Source: Lagopus muta
Lineage: Eukaryota > Chordata > Aves > Galliformes > Phasianidae
Reading direction: 5' to 3'
NCBI RefSeq assembly: GCF_023343835.1
Contig: NC_064439.1
Location: forward strand, 29,365,933 to 29,429,932
Length of the DNA stretch: 64,000 bases
In this document: positions 37,501 to 48,351 of the stretch, in pieces
Layout: the number at the start of each line of letters is the position of its first letter
Position numbering within the stretch: position 1 is the first letter of the stretch
Position numbers and translations under genes: made by a program
Notes under the pieces: generated by a model
What the model was told of the DNA's origin: nothing
The model's database searches: none
What the model saw: only the letters and a program-made list of their open reading frames with translations

Positions 37501-40500
37501 TCTTTTATTTGTGTGCTTTACCAAATCCCCTGTGTATTTTTAGCTTCTTAGCTACAGACACTGATGCTACTACAGAATGGTACGTACCATTTACAAAGAA
37601 TTTCTAATGAACCTTTTCCATTCTCAGTTAGAGAACAGAAAAACAAAACAGGCAAAGATTATCAAAGAAATCAGGAGTCAAATTCAAAAATGGAGAAACC
37701 AAACCATAAATAAAAAGAGAGCCAGATACCACAAAGCTAAAAGGAATCCAAACATCATTCCATCCATATGTTTATGAATTTGAAAGGTGCAAAATAGCTA
37801 AGACTGAAATCTGAATAGCATTAAACAGTACTAACTCAAAAGGCAACATCTTAATTTACCTTCGAGAAGTAATATAAATGCAGAAGTGTGTGATAAGCAT
37901 TATTTTTCTTTGTACAGATGTCAGATGAACCATGCTAAAGAATGTCAGGTAATGTGCTGGTGGCTGCTGTATCACAAACAAGTCACTGCCCTGGCTCTTG
38001 AGGGCATTGCCAAGTTTAAACTGGAGCATTTCCAGGCTATCAGCCACAACTAGAGAGAGATTATTTTAATGTAATTTAAAGGAAAGAAGGTGACTGGTAG
38101 TTTCTTGGCTCCTATTTTTACCAACCAAAAGTAGATATTTTTCTACCACTCCAAGCCTAGCTTGTCCTTTATAGTCAGTGGAGGATAGAGATCATCTCAT
38201 ACAAAAATGCTTTTGAAAGCAGTTCCAGAACTCTTACTCCTGCTTCTTCTAGGTAGCTTTGAAGACCAGAGAGGCTAAAGAGGGGATGCCAGCACCAGGC
38301 TGCTTTAACCAGCTGAGCTGAATCCTGATGGCACATTAATTCATCTAGCACATGGCCCATGGCTGTTCTTTGGGAAGCAAAAGAGGCTGCTTAGCCCCAG
38401 TCAAACTCTGGAGGATCAGAATGTCCTGGCTACCTGCTTTGCCAAGCTAAGATCAGAATTGGTGTTGGATAAGGAGAAACCTACCTTACTATAAGCAGGC
38501 CCTCCATGCCTCCTTTCTTAGCGTCGAGGAAGATCGAGGAGGCATATGCCAGTGTAACCCTTGAGTTTTGTCTTCATTACACAGGGAAATGAAAGGGAAA
38601 TGTATTTTATGCATGGCAGTTAGACTAGGATAGTGGGATTAAAAAGAATTACATGGTGGTTGGCTTGCATTTACAGATAACAATTATTCACACAGCAATA
38701 TTTTGTATTTTCATATTATATATGGAGTACACAAAGATATTTTTAGTCCAAGCAAATTATTTATTTGACAAAGAAAATTTGTTCTAGATTGATCAGAACT
38801 ATTCATAAAATTTTGCCAAGTGCAGTGAATAGTTTTAGCCAAAAAAGGTGGGGGCTTTATTCTTTTTATGTTACAATAATTCATTTCAGCTTATTTCAAA
38901 ACAAAATGTTTTGTTTCAAAACAGTGATTTGAGATCAAAGATACCTAAATTAAAAACAAAAATACAATAAAAACAAAATAAAATTAAAAGACTCTAAACT
39001 ATAACATACTCAGAGGCTGAATAGAATGGTTCATTTGACTTCAGATAAAGTTTTGGGAGTGGGAGTTGTTTTCTCAAATCAAAAAAGAAAAGAAACACTC
39101 ATTACCTATTCACTCAACCCTAATCTGGAGGGTTGGTGCAGCCAGTTTTCAACAGAGTAGGCAGCTGCAGAGTTCCAATTCAAACTGGAAATTCTCCATG
39201 CTTTGGGGAGTAGGAGGAAGCAAGGGGAATAGACAGTGCTGGAAAAAAAACTAAAAATGACAGAGTAATAGGCAAAAATAAGCTTTCTGATTTAAAGGAG
39301 GAACACGTCAGCACCAAGTTTCTTAAGAGATAGCTATGTGGATTGTACAAATCACTGATAAATTTTACATTGTCAAACACGCAACACCAAAAGCATTGTG
39401 TAAAACTGAAAACTGTTGATGGAAATGGTTTTTAATTAAAGATAAATTCAGTGAATTAAATGTGGCTGTATTTTAAAAACTCTCAGATTCTCGAAAAAGA
39501 AAGTATTTTTCAAAAAGTCAGAACTGATTGATACAATAATAGAAGTCTATTTGGGGTTTTTCCCTGATTAAATGTAATAGTAGCAGTAATAATACATTAC
39601 TTCCTTTTAAGTGTACTTTTCAGTCCTATCTCTCTTTTTTTGGAACAGTATTTTCTGGTCCAGCAGCTGCATTCGCTATCACACTTTGTCACATCATCAG
39701 TCATATAGCTACTGAAGTCAACTCCCCCTCAACAGAAAGGGACACTTGTGAGTTTATATTACTGCCATAAATTTTTTGGCAGTAAATTTCTTAACAAATA
39801 ATCCCATATTCTCCTGTATACAGTGCACAAACTGGCTAATAAAATGATTTCTGCTTGGGGATTTGTGGAATGCCTCCATCTTCAGTCAAATGTGTAAGCA
39901 AAAGTATCTTATAAAATGTACTGGAAAAGCTCATAAGTTTCAGAGTTTGCAGGGAATACTCCACCTGGTGAGAAACACAGTTTTAAAAAAATAGAAGTTC
40001 TCCAAGTTCACCAGAATCACGAGCCAAGGAAAACCTTAATCAGTGTCAATGGAGAAAATTAAGTAATTAAGAGTTGGTCCGTTGGGGCTAGCAACACTTG
40101 AAGAAATGAAATTATGAAATAATAAGTTTCAGTTTGCACCAAGAACAAGTCAGTCTCCATGCTTTGTGCCAGTCTCTGCTCCCTGAAATCTGTATTTGGA
40201 GATGCTTGAAAAACAGTATAGTACAGAGCTGTAAAGCTTCTTGCTGGCTTTTTATGCCTTACTTTAGGGACAGCTCTCATCCACACATTGCTCTCTTAAT
40301 AATCCTTTGGCAGCACCAAGAGAATTTGAATGAGTATAATGAGCTTTTTAAGAATGAAAATGAGAATCAGTTCTAACCAATGTGATAAATAGTCCTCCTT
40401 TATCTTTTTATCACTCTTCAAACAAAAAATTGGTCCCATGAAAATGCTGGACTTAGTCTTCGTACTTTCTCACTGTCTTGGAGTCATATAACCATTTCCT

Positions 40501-43500
40501 GTGACAGAAAGAATAGTAAGGAAAAATATTTTAATGATTTCTAAACCTAATTAATGCATGTACTTATTTTCTTTTTCATTCAGTTTTCTCATATGTATAA
40601 GCAAACTCAGGATCTTATTGTGGAGAATCACTAAAATACTGAAAAAAAAGCAGTTTATCATTACATGAGCTACTTCACAGAGTGTAAAAATCCTAGGTCA
40701 ACCAAGTAGATGCAACAGCTGTTCATGGCTTAAGAGGTAGCCTCATCAAATTGGATTAACGAAATTCTTAGAGAAAAAAATAATAGTAATCAATGTTGAA
40801 AGAAAATGAAGGGTGGAGAATAACCTCACCAAACCTCATATATCTAAACGCAGTCAAATCTGATATTTTTGCCCTGTATATGCTGAAAAAAACAAAAATG
40901 TGATTTTGGTCTTGCCCACGTACTGCTAGTAATAATAATGGAAACACAGTAAAGTCAGGGTAGTAGGAAGCCATGAGGGTAGGAAAAGCATTGACCTGAG
41001 GTAGGGATGAATAAGAAACAGTTAATGAGCATTCAACTGGAAATGAGATTACATAAAAAGTTTTAATTAGGTTTTAATTAGCTTTAATTGATGTGGTAGA
41101 AATATCACATATGCACTGATATGGAGATTTATAGTATGCAGGAGGTACAGAAGATGCATTCATTTAAAAACAGAGAGAAAAAATCCTGCTTCATTGAAGA
41201 AAATGCTATATTTTCCTCACAGCATGAGTTCAGATTCGAATGAATTCAGATTTGACTCAGTAGAGCAGGTACCAGACTTCTGTTCAATGAGTGTACTGAA
41301 GGTCTGAAATTAAAGATATACCCAAGTACCCTGCAGAATCAGAGTCTTGACAAAAGCAAACATTTCTGAAGAAAGGCAAAATGTTGATGCAAATACCCAA
41401 CAGCCAGAGAAGGAGGATATAGGGAAGTACCTGCCTTTTGATGCATGCAAATTTATTGTGGAGATGAAGCAAAAGCCAAGAATGTCGCAGAAGTGCTCAC
41501 ATAGGGTTTCGGGTAATGGTGCTAATCTTTTTGCTTTATAAGCATCATCAGGACAAAAATACCATACGTCATGCAAACCCAATTTGTGTTAGGTGTAACC
41601 TTCCCAGGCAAATATTGTTAAGCAGAAGATAAATGGGAGCTACATTTTCTCTGTGTTGGTAGCTGCAGCAAGCCATTAGCTGTATGTCTCTGTATCATGT
41701 CCCAGACATTGCAGACTTAAAGCTGTCTGGTGGTGGAGGGTTGCTGAGCAGTCTTCCGTGTAGCCTTGAAGTTTGCCTTGTTACCTTGGGGAATTCAGTT
41801 CTGCCAGGAAATGAAAGGATGCCTGCCATTTAACTTAAAAAGAAGCCACTCATGCAACATACATCTCTTTCTCCAATTAGCTACAATTTTCTAAATATTT
41901 TATTCTTTCTCCCCTAGTCATTAGAAATGCAGTATGATTGTCTGATAGTTGAGTCCCAATCCTTTTACCTATTGAAATCTGAGATCTTATAGCTGTCTAG
42001 TTACATCCAAGAAAAGTTCACACATATATCATCTGACACACAAACCATGCTAACAGTGTATTAACAGTCCATCTACCTTGTTATAAAAAACATTCACTGA
42101 GCTTTAATCTTTTCAACTCTCCAATTGAACTGGGACCTACAATAGTTGATACAGTTAAAAGCAAACAACAACAATAAAACCACAACATCTCTATGTTATT
42201 GAAGAAAGAATTTAGGATTTTTTTTCATTTTTGTGTGTGTTTGTGTGTGTGAGAAAAAAAAATCGTAGTTGAAGTTAAAACAATGGCTCTGTAAACTTCG
42301 ATTTTTTCTTCAAGATATTCCAACATTTCGAGCATAATTCTTAAGATAAATACCGAGAAAGTAAGAATCTACTGAAAGAGTATGAGCACCAAGGAAAGTT
42401 GTTACTTAGACTAAGTCTGTGATGAATATATGGTCTAAAGTACATCAGAAGATTGTCTTCAAAACGACTACAAACAAATTAGATCAGAATGAAAACAAAA
42501 GCTATGCACACAAAAGCAAACAAACAAAATGTGGTTGAAGATGAAGATAATAAACTAACATTGAAAGGCTTAGCACTATTTATATTTCATTGCAAATAAA
42601 AAACATTCCAGAGCAGCATAAGTAAATAGGATGGCCAATGTACTGCTGAGGGGAAGGCTTAGAAAAGTAAGAAATGCTCTGAGACTAAAATTAAAAGGTG
42701 CTGCTGATTTCTAGCAGACTCATTGCTCCCACCCTGCAAAGTGAAGAGCGGCTCTTCTTCAGGATGGGTCAACAGGGAATCCTTCCCTCGGTGCCTCCAT
42801 GTGCAGAAACTGGAACCTTGATTTTGCCAGGATCAGGGTCCCATGTCCTGTTGTCCACACAACCAGTACTGGGCTGCAGAGTGGCACTGAGATGAGGATT
42901 TGGGGGCATCAGGGACCCACTGCATGCTCTGGGGCTTGTGGAGATTAAGGGCACAACAAGCCCCACTGGATCCTCCCTCCATGTGCTGTCATCTGTGCTC
43001 CTTGGATGAATTGAATGTAAGGAAGAGATTCTGGGTCTTGCTAATAATAGCTTCAATCATCCTTCTGGGAGTAGTGTGGTGTCATTAACTCCAGCATAAC
43101 AGAACAAGGGAATTCAGGGTCAAGCTCAAAAACAGAAAGAAATTTTAATATCTCATTTAATTTCTCCTTTTCTGCTGCTTGTGCACTCTCTGGACAGAGA
43201 AAAACAGACTTTGTTTGTGTTTCTAATCAGTTTCTACTCAGTTTCACTTTCTAGCTGTCACGAGTGAGCCTAGTAGTCGCAAAAGTAGAAATGGAATATT
43301 TAAATCCCATGTCAGCAAGTGTAAGTAACTATAATCCGTTTATCTATAAGTCTTTTCCTTCAGAATAATCTTGTTCTTTTCTGCTCTGTAATCAATCACA
43401 GTCACAAACCTTTTACTTAATGTACGGTTGTTGTTTTTTTTCCCCTGAGGAAAGGCATCCAGGGTTTTATTGTTTTGAATAATTGCAGGTGATGAGAATG

Positions 43501-44236
43501 CAAGAGGTGAGAAAGATTTGGAAATTCCTGTTTTCTGAGATAAACTTCTACAAATGCATGCCATAGTTTGAAACAGGAAAAGAGTGAGTATAAAGGGAAA
43601 GCAAATAGAGAAAAAGCAGATTCAGTAACAGTTTCTTCTGTATTTTCATTATCAGTGGCCACATGTTTGGAAAAGCATCTGTACCAGGAAAATTTAGAAC
43701 TCTGTGTGTGTCTTAGTGTATGGCACTTCATTCTGAATGAAAAAGAGCATGCACAGAACAGTTGAAACTTGGGTTAAGAGAACTGAGTATCCTTTTTTTT
43801 TAAGTGCTTTCTCCTCTTCCTACACAGACATTTTTGGCAACACATCTTCTGAAAATCTTGGCACAAAATATTTCAATCCCCTCCCACAGTTCCAAGACTA
43901 AAAAGATTTAATAGACTTTTCTGAAGTATAAAAATCCACCAAGATCACTCTTAGAAAGGTAGAAAGTGGTAAAAGCCATTTATTTTCTGGAGACAGAGCC
44001 TGTTCCATGAACACAGCTAGGGCTTGATTGCATTCATATTCTCTAAAATATTTCTTAAACAAATGCCTAGGTGTCTTTCATGTGGTCACACAGGAGAATA
44101 AAAGCGAATGACACAGAGTATATAAAAATGGTGTTTTTGGTGTTAATAAATAAGGCTCTACATTGCTGTTTATCCCTTTCTTAAACAGTGTTTATGTGTG
44201 CTAAGAAATTCAGGAATAAACAAGTGTGATGGATCT
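37501..44236. other. Unique non-coding DNA with one GC-richer patch
   Basis: No gene is seen. A three-copy TTTTAATTAG repeat lies at 41061-41090, a TG-rich run at about 42232-42251 and a GC-richer patch at about 42690-43090. That patch is open on both strands (95 codons on - at 42769-43056; 65 and 62 codons on +) without recognisable content. An odd palindrome at 42743-42757 (GAAGAGC-G-GCTCTTC) lies inside it. An AAACAAAA-TG-TTTTGTTT inverted repeat lies at about 38900-38917. Confidence 0.5.
41061..41090. repeat. Three-copy TTTTAATTAG repeat
   Basis: TTTTAATTAGG (41061), TTTTAATTAGC (41072) and TTTAATTG (41083) form an 11-bp period tandem array with TAATT cores. It is a second small TAATTA-type array in the window, besides the one at 6563. 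Confidence 0.8.
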
Positions 44237-44254
44237 AAAAAAAAAAAAAAAAAA
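44237..44254. repeat. Poly(A) tract, 18 bases
   Basis: An uninterrupted A18 run followed by GAATTT. No flanking direct repeat or upstream retrocopy was recognised. Confidence 0.9.
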
Positions 44255-45172
44255 GAATTTAAAAATCAGATGGTAGGACTTGTCCCAGCAGCTCATCACT
44301 TTGACAACACAGATTTTGTAATACCTAAGCTCTAATAGCAGCTATAGGACTTAGATGCAGAGAATGCATATACTGATACATATATTTAACCCAAAGCCAA
44401 TGTAAGTCAGAGATCTCAAGCGTGCCAGATTTTACAGACTCTGCTTCTACTTAGTGATGACCCATTCTGTTCCACTGAATGCTCCAAATTAATCATTGCT
44501 CTAGCTATGAGTGAAAGAGAAAGAAAGAGGAGTCCTATATTGTGTTCTACAGGTTATTACTGAATCTTTTCAACTCTCCTTTTTCTGGATGCTTCAAAGC
44601 TTTCAGAGAGGTGCTGAAGGCAGGAGGCCCTTCTGCATAACCACATTTTAAAAATGCAACTCTAACTGTGAAGGCACATCCAGAAGTGAGGTACCTTTAC
44701 TGCACTGCCTATTTCCTCAATGCTAACATGTGGCATAAATCTCACTTTAGCTGCAAGAGTTGTCCTACCCTTCTACCCTGTGTGCAGAGGGCAAATGTAT
44801 TACCAGCTCTCAGCACTTAACTGCTGTGAGATGTGTTTAAGACATCAGTGAAAATGCATATGCCACTTTTCTCCATCTTGCAGCTACAACACAATAAAAC
44901 ACTGTAAGGATTGTAGGATTTTCTTTTCACTCAGCAACTGTTATCTACACTGGGAATCACAAGAGATCAGGTTCAAACCATAAGAGAAAACAAAACATGG
45001 CAAAAAGTTAGCATGCTTAAATAAGTGATGAAAAACTAACGAAAAAGTCTAAATAATGTGCCCATTATGGCAAGAAGTACCACAAAACACTGGATTTCCA
45101 TCTTTCCATTACTTGACTCACATTTTGCTGAAAGACAGCTTGAGTAGAACTTTCAAAAGAACTTAATGAACA

Positions 45173-45222
45173 CATAACATAACATAACATAACATAGCAT
45201 AATGGGGAAGGGAAGGGAAGGG
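45173..45222. repeat. Two adjacent pentanucleotide microsatellites
   Basis: Six CATAA-type units (one is CATAG) run from 45173 to 45202. One base later a (GGGAA)3GGG array runs to 45222. Two unrelated 5-bp repeats lie virtually end to end, the first AT-rich and the second purine-only. Confidence 0.9.
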
Positions 45223-46845
45223 CCACAGAGAAAGACTGATACTAAAAAGATTGTAGGGATCTTCTAAAATTAAACTAATTCTTCAAGACAGAGTGTAAGG
45301 CAAAAGACATGAAGAAAATTGGGGGATAAAAATAGGAATGATTATATTCAAACAAAGCTAAATTGTAGTGAGCATGAATCAAGTAACATTGACCTCAAAC
45401 ACTGAAAATCCTATAAATCCTGTGGAAGGATGCTTTAAAATATATGGTCATGATTATAATTACATGCACACACAAAGTTAGGTGCATGCATTACCCTCTT
45501 GGATCAGGACTGAAGAAAGAGTGAAATCCAACTAGATCTATCAAGGGGTCCTCAAGAGGTGTGAAGAACTGGACAACACTGTTCAGAGGACAAAATCATT
45601 ACGTTCAGGGGACACCCGAAGGTATATGGAGACATACAATATGGCATTCATTAGACTGATCACATCTGTCTAATCTGATAATGTTCTTTGGTAAAGTTAC
45701 CACATTCTGCAGACACAAAGAATTCAGCCTGAGTCAGATGCTTTGTATCATACTGCTGAAGTTATTAATACTTTTGGAGAAGTGAGGATTAATACTGAAG
45801 AGGTATGGTATGCATAAGGGACTGGCAGACAGAGAAATGAGGTCAGGTTGCTCTCAAAGAGGTGGTGTTGGGCTGGAGAGAGACTGCAATTTGAATTTCT
45901 CAAGGATTTGTCTTGAGCCCAGTCGTCAATATTTCCATCAGCACAGAGGAGGTTCAGAGCATCACATAGGCAGAACTGATTGCTGGAGCAATAGAAATGG
46001 GATACATTTCAACAGTATAAATGATGAGAATTGTTAACAGAGATCTCTGCCATAGGCTGAAGGGTTTCTACAGACAAGAAGGTGCATTTGATTTCATTAG
46101 CTGACCACATCAGGACAATGGCAGTTACCAGTATGAAAAATGCGGATGTAATGTTGTGCTTAATGAAGTGCAGCATTTCCAGAAGAATGCGGTTAACCAA
46201 GGCACTGGTGATACACAATATTGTATACAACTGTGGCATTCAGAAAAGCTGAATTCAAACTGGGGCAGGTGGAGGTAAAATCTCTAAGGGAGAGATAGAA
46301 ATTCTGTTGTGCAAGAAGAGATTAGGAGAATATGGTTTGAATAACCTGATATAATGATCCTGAATTTGTTTGTGGATCATAAACGTAAAAGTAAGGGGAG
46401 GGGGGACGGGAACAAAGACCCAAAACATTAATGAAAGAGAGAAAAAACAAAAATAAATGTGTATAAAGAGAAAGTAGAATCTGACAGCCTTCTGGTAGAA
46501 GTAGGGGCAAAAACACCTGCATACTTTCATGTGGAATTTGATCAGTTTATGAGTGATGTAAGGAAATGTGAAGTAGAAGAGACCAAATGCAATGATCCTT
46601 TCACTAATGTGTATCTAGCTGCACTGGACTCTCCCAGCTTAAACCTGGCAAGCTGGGAGGTTGAGAGGTTTGCCTTAATCACAGAAGTAGTAGAAGTACT
46701 GAGCGGAGAGAAAGGAAGAAAACTGAACAGTTCTGAACTATTGCCAAGGATTCGGAGTCATTAAAATAGAAATCCAGGAATCTTTCCAAGATTTTATGTG
46801 ACCTAGTTCAACAGTTACAGTTCCCTCCACTAGCACACACATCTT

Positions 46846-46933
46846 AAAAAAAAAAAAAAAAGACACAGTAGAGCTGAAAAACAAAACAAAACAAAACAGC
46901 AAACAAACAAAAAAAAAAAAGCATGAAAAAAAA
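46846..46933. repeat. A-rich low-complexity tract with (AAAAC)n
   Basis: An A16 run (46846-46861), then AAAAC units at about 46877-46897, AAAC units, a further A12 run (46909-46920) and another A-rich stretch. It resembles a degenerate poly(A) region, but no retrocopy was recognised upstream. Confidence 0.85.
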
Positions 46934-47630
46934 CATAGAGAGGGGAGTGATGGAGCTGATCAAAACAACTTCCAGGTGAAGAATATTAACTGCAGTAGGA
47001 CTCTTTAGCCTCTAGAGTGACACCTACAGAGGTGTGCAGAATCACACAGAGAGCATAGCGGTGGCATAGGGAGCATCTATTCACTGCCTCACACAAGAGG
47101 GTTTCAGAAGGACCGATTGGGCAGTAGGTTCGGAAAGAGTAAGGCAGACGTTGTGGAGCATCCTACTGCAGGGTAATATGATATGACAGTGCAAATCCTT
47201 TAACTGAAAATTCATCATATTTGGCTTAATTGCTGAAGCATGAACTGGAACAGAATGTGAAAGTATTTATTGATGGAATTGTTATATTGTCTACTAACAC
47301 CTTCTAATTGCTTCTGCCAGAAACAAGATGCCAGGGCTGATAGACTTTTGATCTGATTTGTCATTTCTGCACAGTTTGATGCATATACATATGCCATGGA
47401 CTGACCAGACACCATGTTCAGGATCTGCCCTGTTTCCTGGAGTGAGGATAGAGATTATGACTGCTCCTGTCTGCATACACCTTATCTCAGGGCCAAGCAT
47501 GCCTGGACCAACTGGCTGTGGAGACAAAGGGAAGGCAGGAGCTGTCAGACAAGGTATTTTGGTTGATTACTTTTTTTGAGCAGTATAGCCACAGCTGCTG
47601 ATTTCAAGGCACATTCAAAAGCTCTTTATG

Positions 47631-47672
47631 CATTTGGAGCACAGCTGAGAACATTTGGAGCACATCTGAAAG
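47631..47672. repeat. Two-copy 21-bp tandem repeat
   Basis: CATTTGGAGCACAGCTGAGAA (47631-47651) is followed directly by a copy starting CATTTGGAGCACATCTGA (47652-47672). The copies differ mainly near the end. It is a local tandem duplication. Confidence 0.85.
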
Positions 47673-48167
47673 AACATTTGCTAAAAGGCTTACACCTGGA
47701 TTCTACTGTGCTTATAATGGTGACCCCATAAAAAGGCTGTACACTTTGGTTTCTCTTAGCCAGTCCATATAAGGATAGTCAAGGCTCACGGAGTGTCCAT
47801 AACTTCAGATTTAATCAGTTAGCACGAAGGAGCATGCTAAGATTTATTCTACTTTCTTACCATCTTCATGGAACTCAGCATAGTTACACAGACACAGAAA
47901 TGGAATAACACAGTATTAAGCCAGACATTAGGGTCATGCTTATTACTGACACGAATCATTGCGATCTTGTCTCCAAACCTTCCATCCTTGCTTCACTCCC
48001 TCTCACGCGATTTGCTCTGTTACACAACATTTCAGGGTATTTTATTTGCCTGCAAATAACAGGCGAGAGCAAAATAGATCTTGGAGACCTCACTACTGCA
48101 CCAGAAGTGCTTCCAAGTTCCTCAGTAAGGTACACAAATTGGCCATGGCTCAGTTTCTTACTGGGGT
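47673..48167. other. Non-coding DNA leading into a CpG cluster
   Basis: GC and CpG content rise from about 47950 onward. Overlapping frames are open on both strands (131 codons on - at 47956-48351; 120 codons on + at 47959-48321), as expected for GC-richer DNA. Neither product is recognised. Confidence 0.4.
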
Positions 48168-48225
48168 GAGACCGCGCACATGTCAGCCGTCCACACGCCT
48201 CAGTGCTCGCCAAGCGCCGACCCAG
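48168..48225. promoter_or_regulatory. Short CpG cluster, possible orphan promoter
   Basis: Seven CpG dinucleotides lie in about 55 bp (GACCGCGCAC .. CAGCCGTCC .. CACGCC .. CTCGCC .. AAGCGCCGACC), against a CpG-poor background. More CpGs lie either side (for example TCACGCGATT near 48002, GCACGTGCC near 48279). A CCATGG with a YY1-like GCCATGG context is at about 48142. There is no TATA box or recognised gene downstream. It is far below usual CpG-island length, so a promoter role is speculative. Confidence 0.25.
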
Positions 48226-48351
48226 TGTGCTCTGCAAACAGAACTCTCCCACCCACCCAGCCTGCTCTCCCTCCCAGCACGTGCCCAAGGGCAAAACTGG
48301 AGCCAAAACGCCCAAGCATAAGCAACGATTCTTTTTATGCTTTGAAGCCAC

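Larger units (their letters stand above)
44255..47630. other. Non-coding DNA with A-rich and pentanucleotide repeats
   Basis: No gene is supported. A 101-codon plus-strand frame at 46459-46764 is fairly acidic and less AT-biased than most open frames here, but matches no family I know and has no acceptor/donor pair I trust. A short G-rich run (GGGGAGGGGGG) lies at about 46395-46405. Simple repeats are listed separately. Confidence 0.45.

Noticed and set aside
45868..45960. Weak resemblance of the CTCAAGGATTTGTCTTGAGC..CAATATTTCCATCAGC region to internal CR1 ORF2
   Set aside because: The similarity is short and from memory, and the sequence on either side does not continue it. A repeat-library alignment would be needed.
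46009..46239. A hydrophobic minus-strand 76-codon frame as a membrane-protein exon
   Set aside because: One hydrophobic stretch is present, but I could not match it to a family and saw no reliable splice sites.
46395..46410. GGGGAGGGGGGACGGG as a G-quadruplex
   Set aside because: Only three separable G-runs of three or more are present, so a standard four-run quadruplex is not clearly possible.
47956..48351. 131-codon minus and 120-codon plus frames as genes
   Set aside because: Mutually overlapping frames in a GC- and CpG-richer patch are expected by composition. Neither translation has recognisable features.
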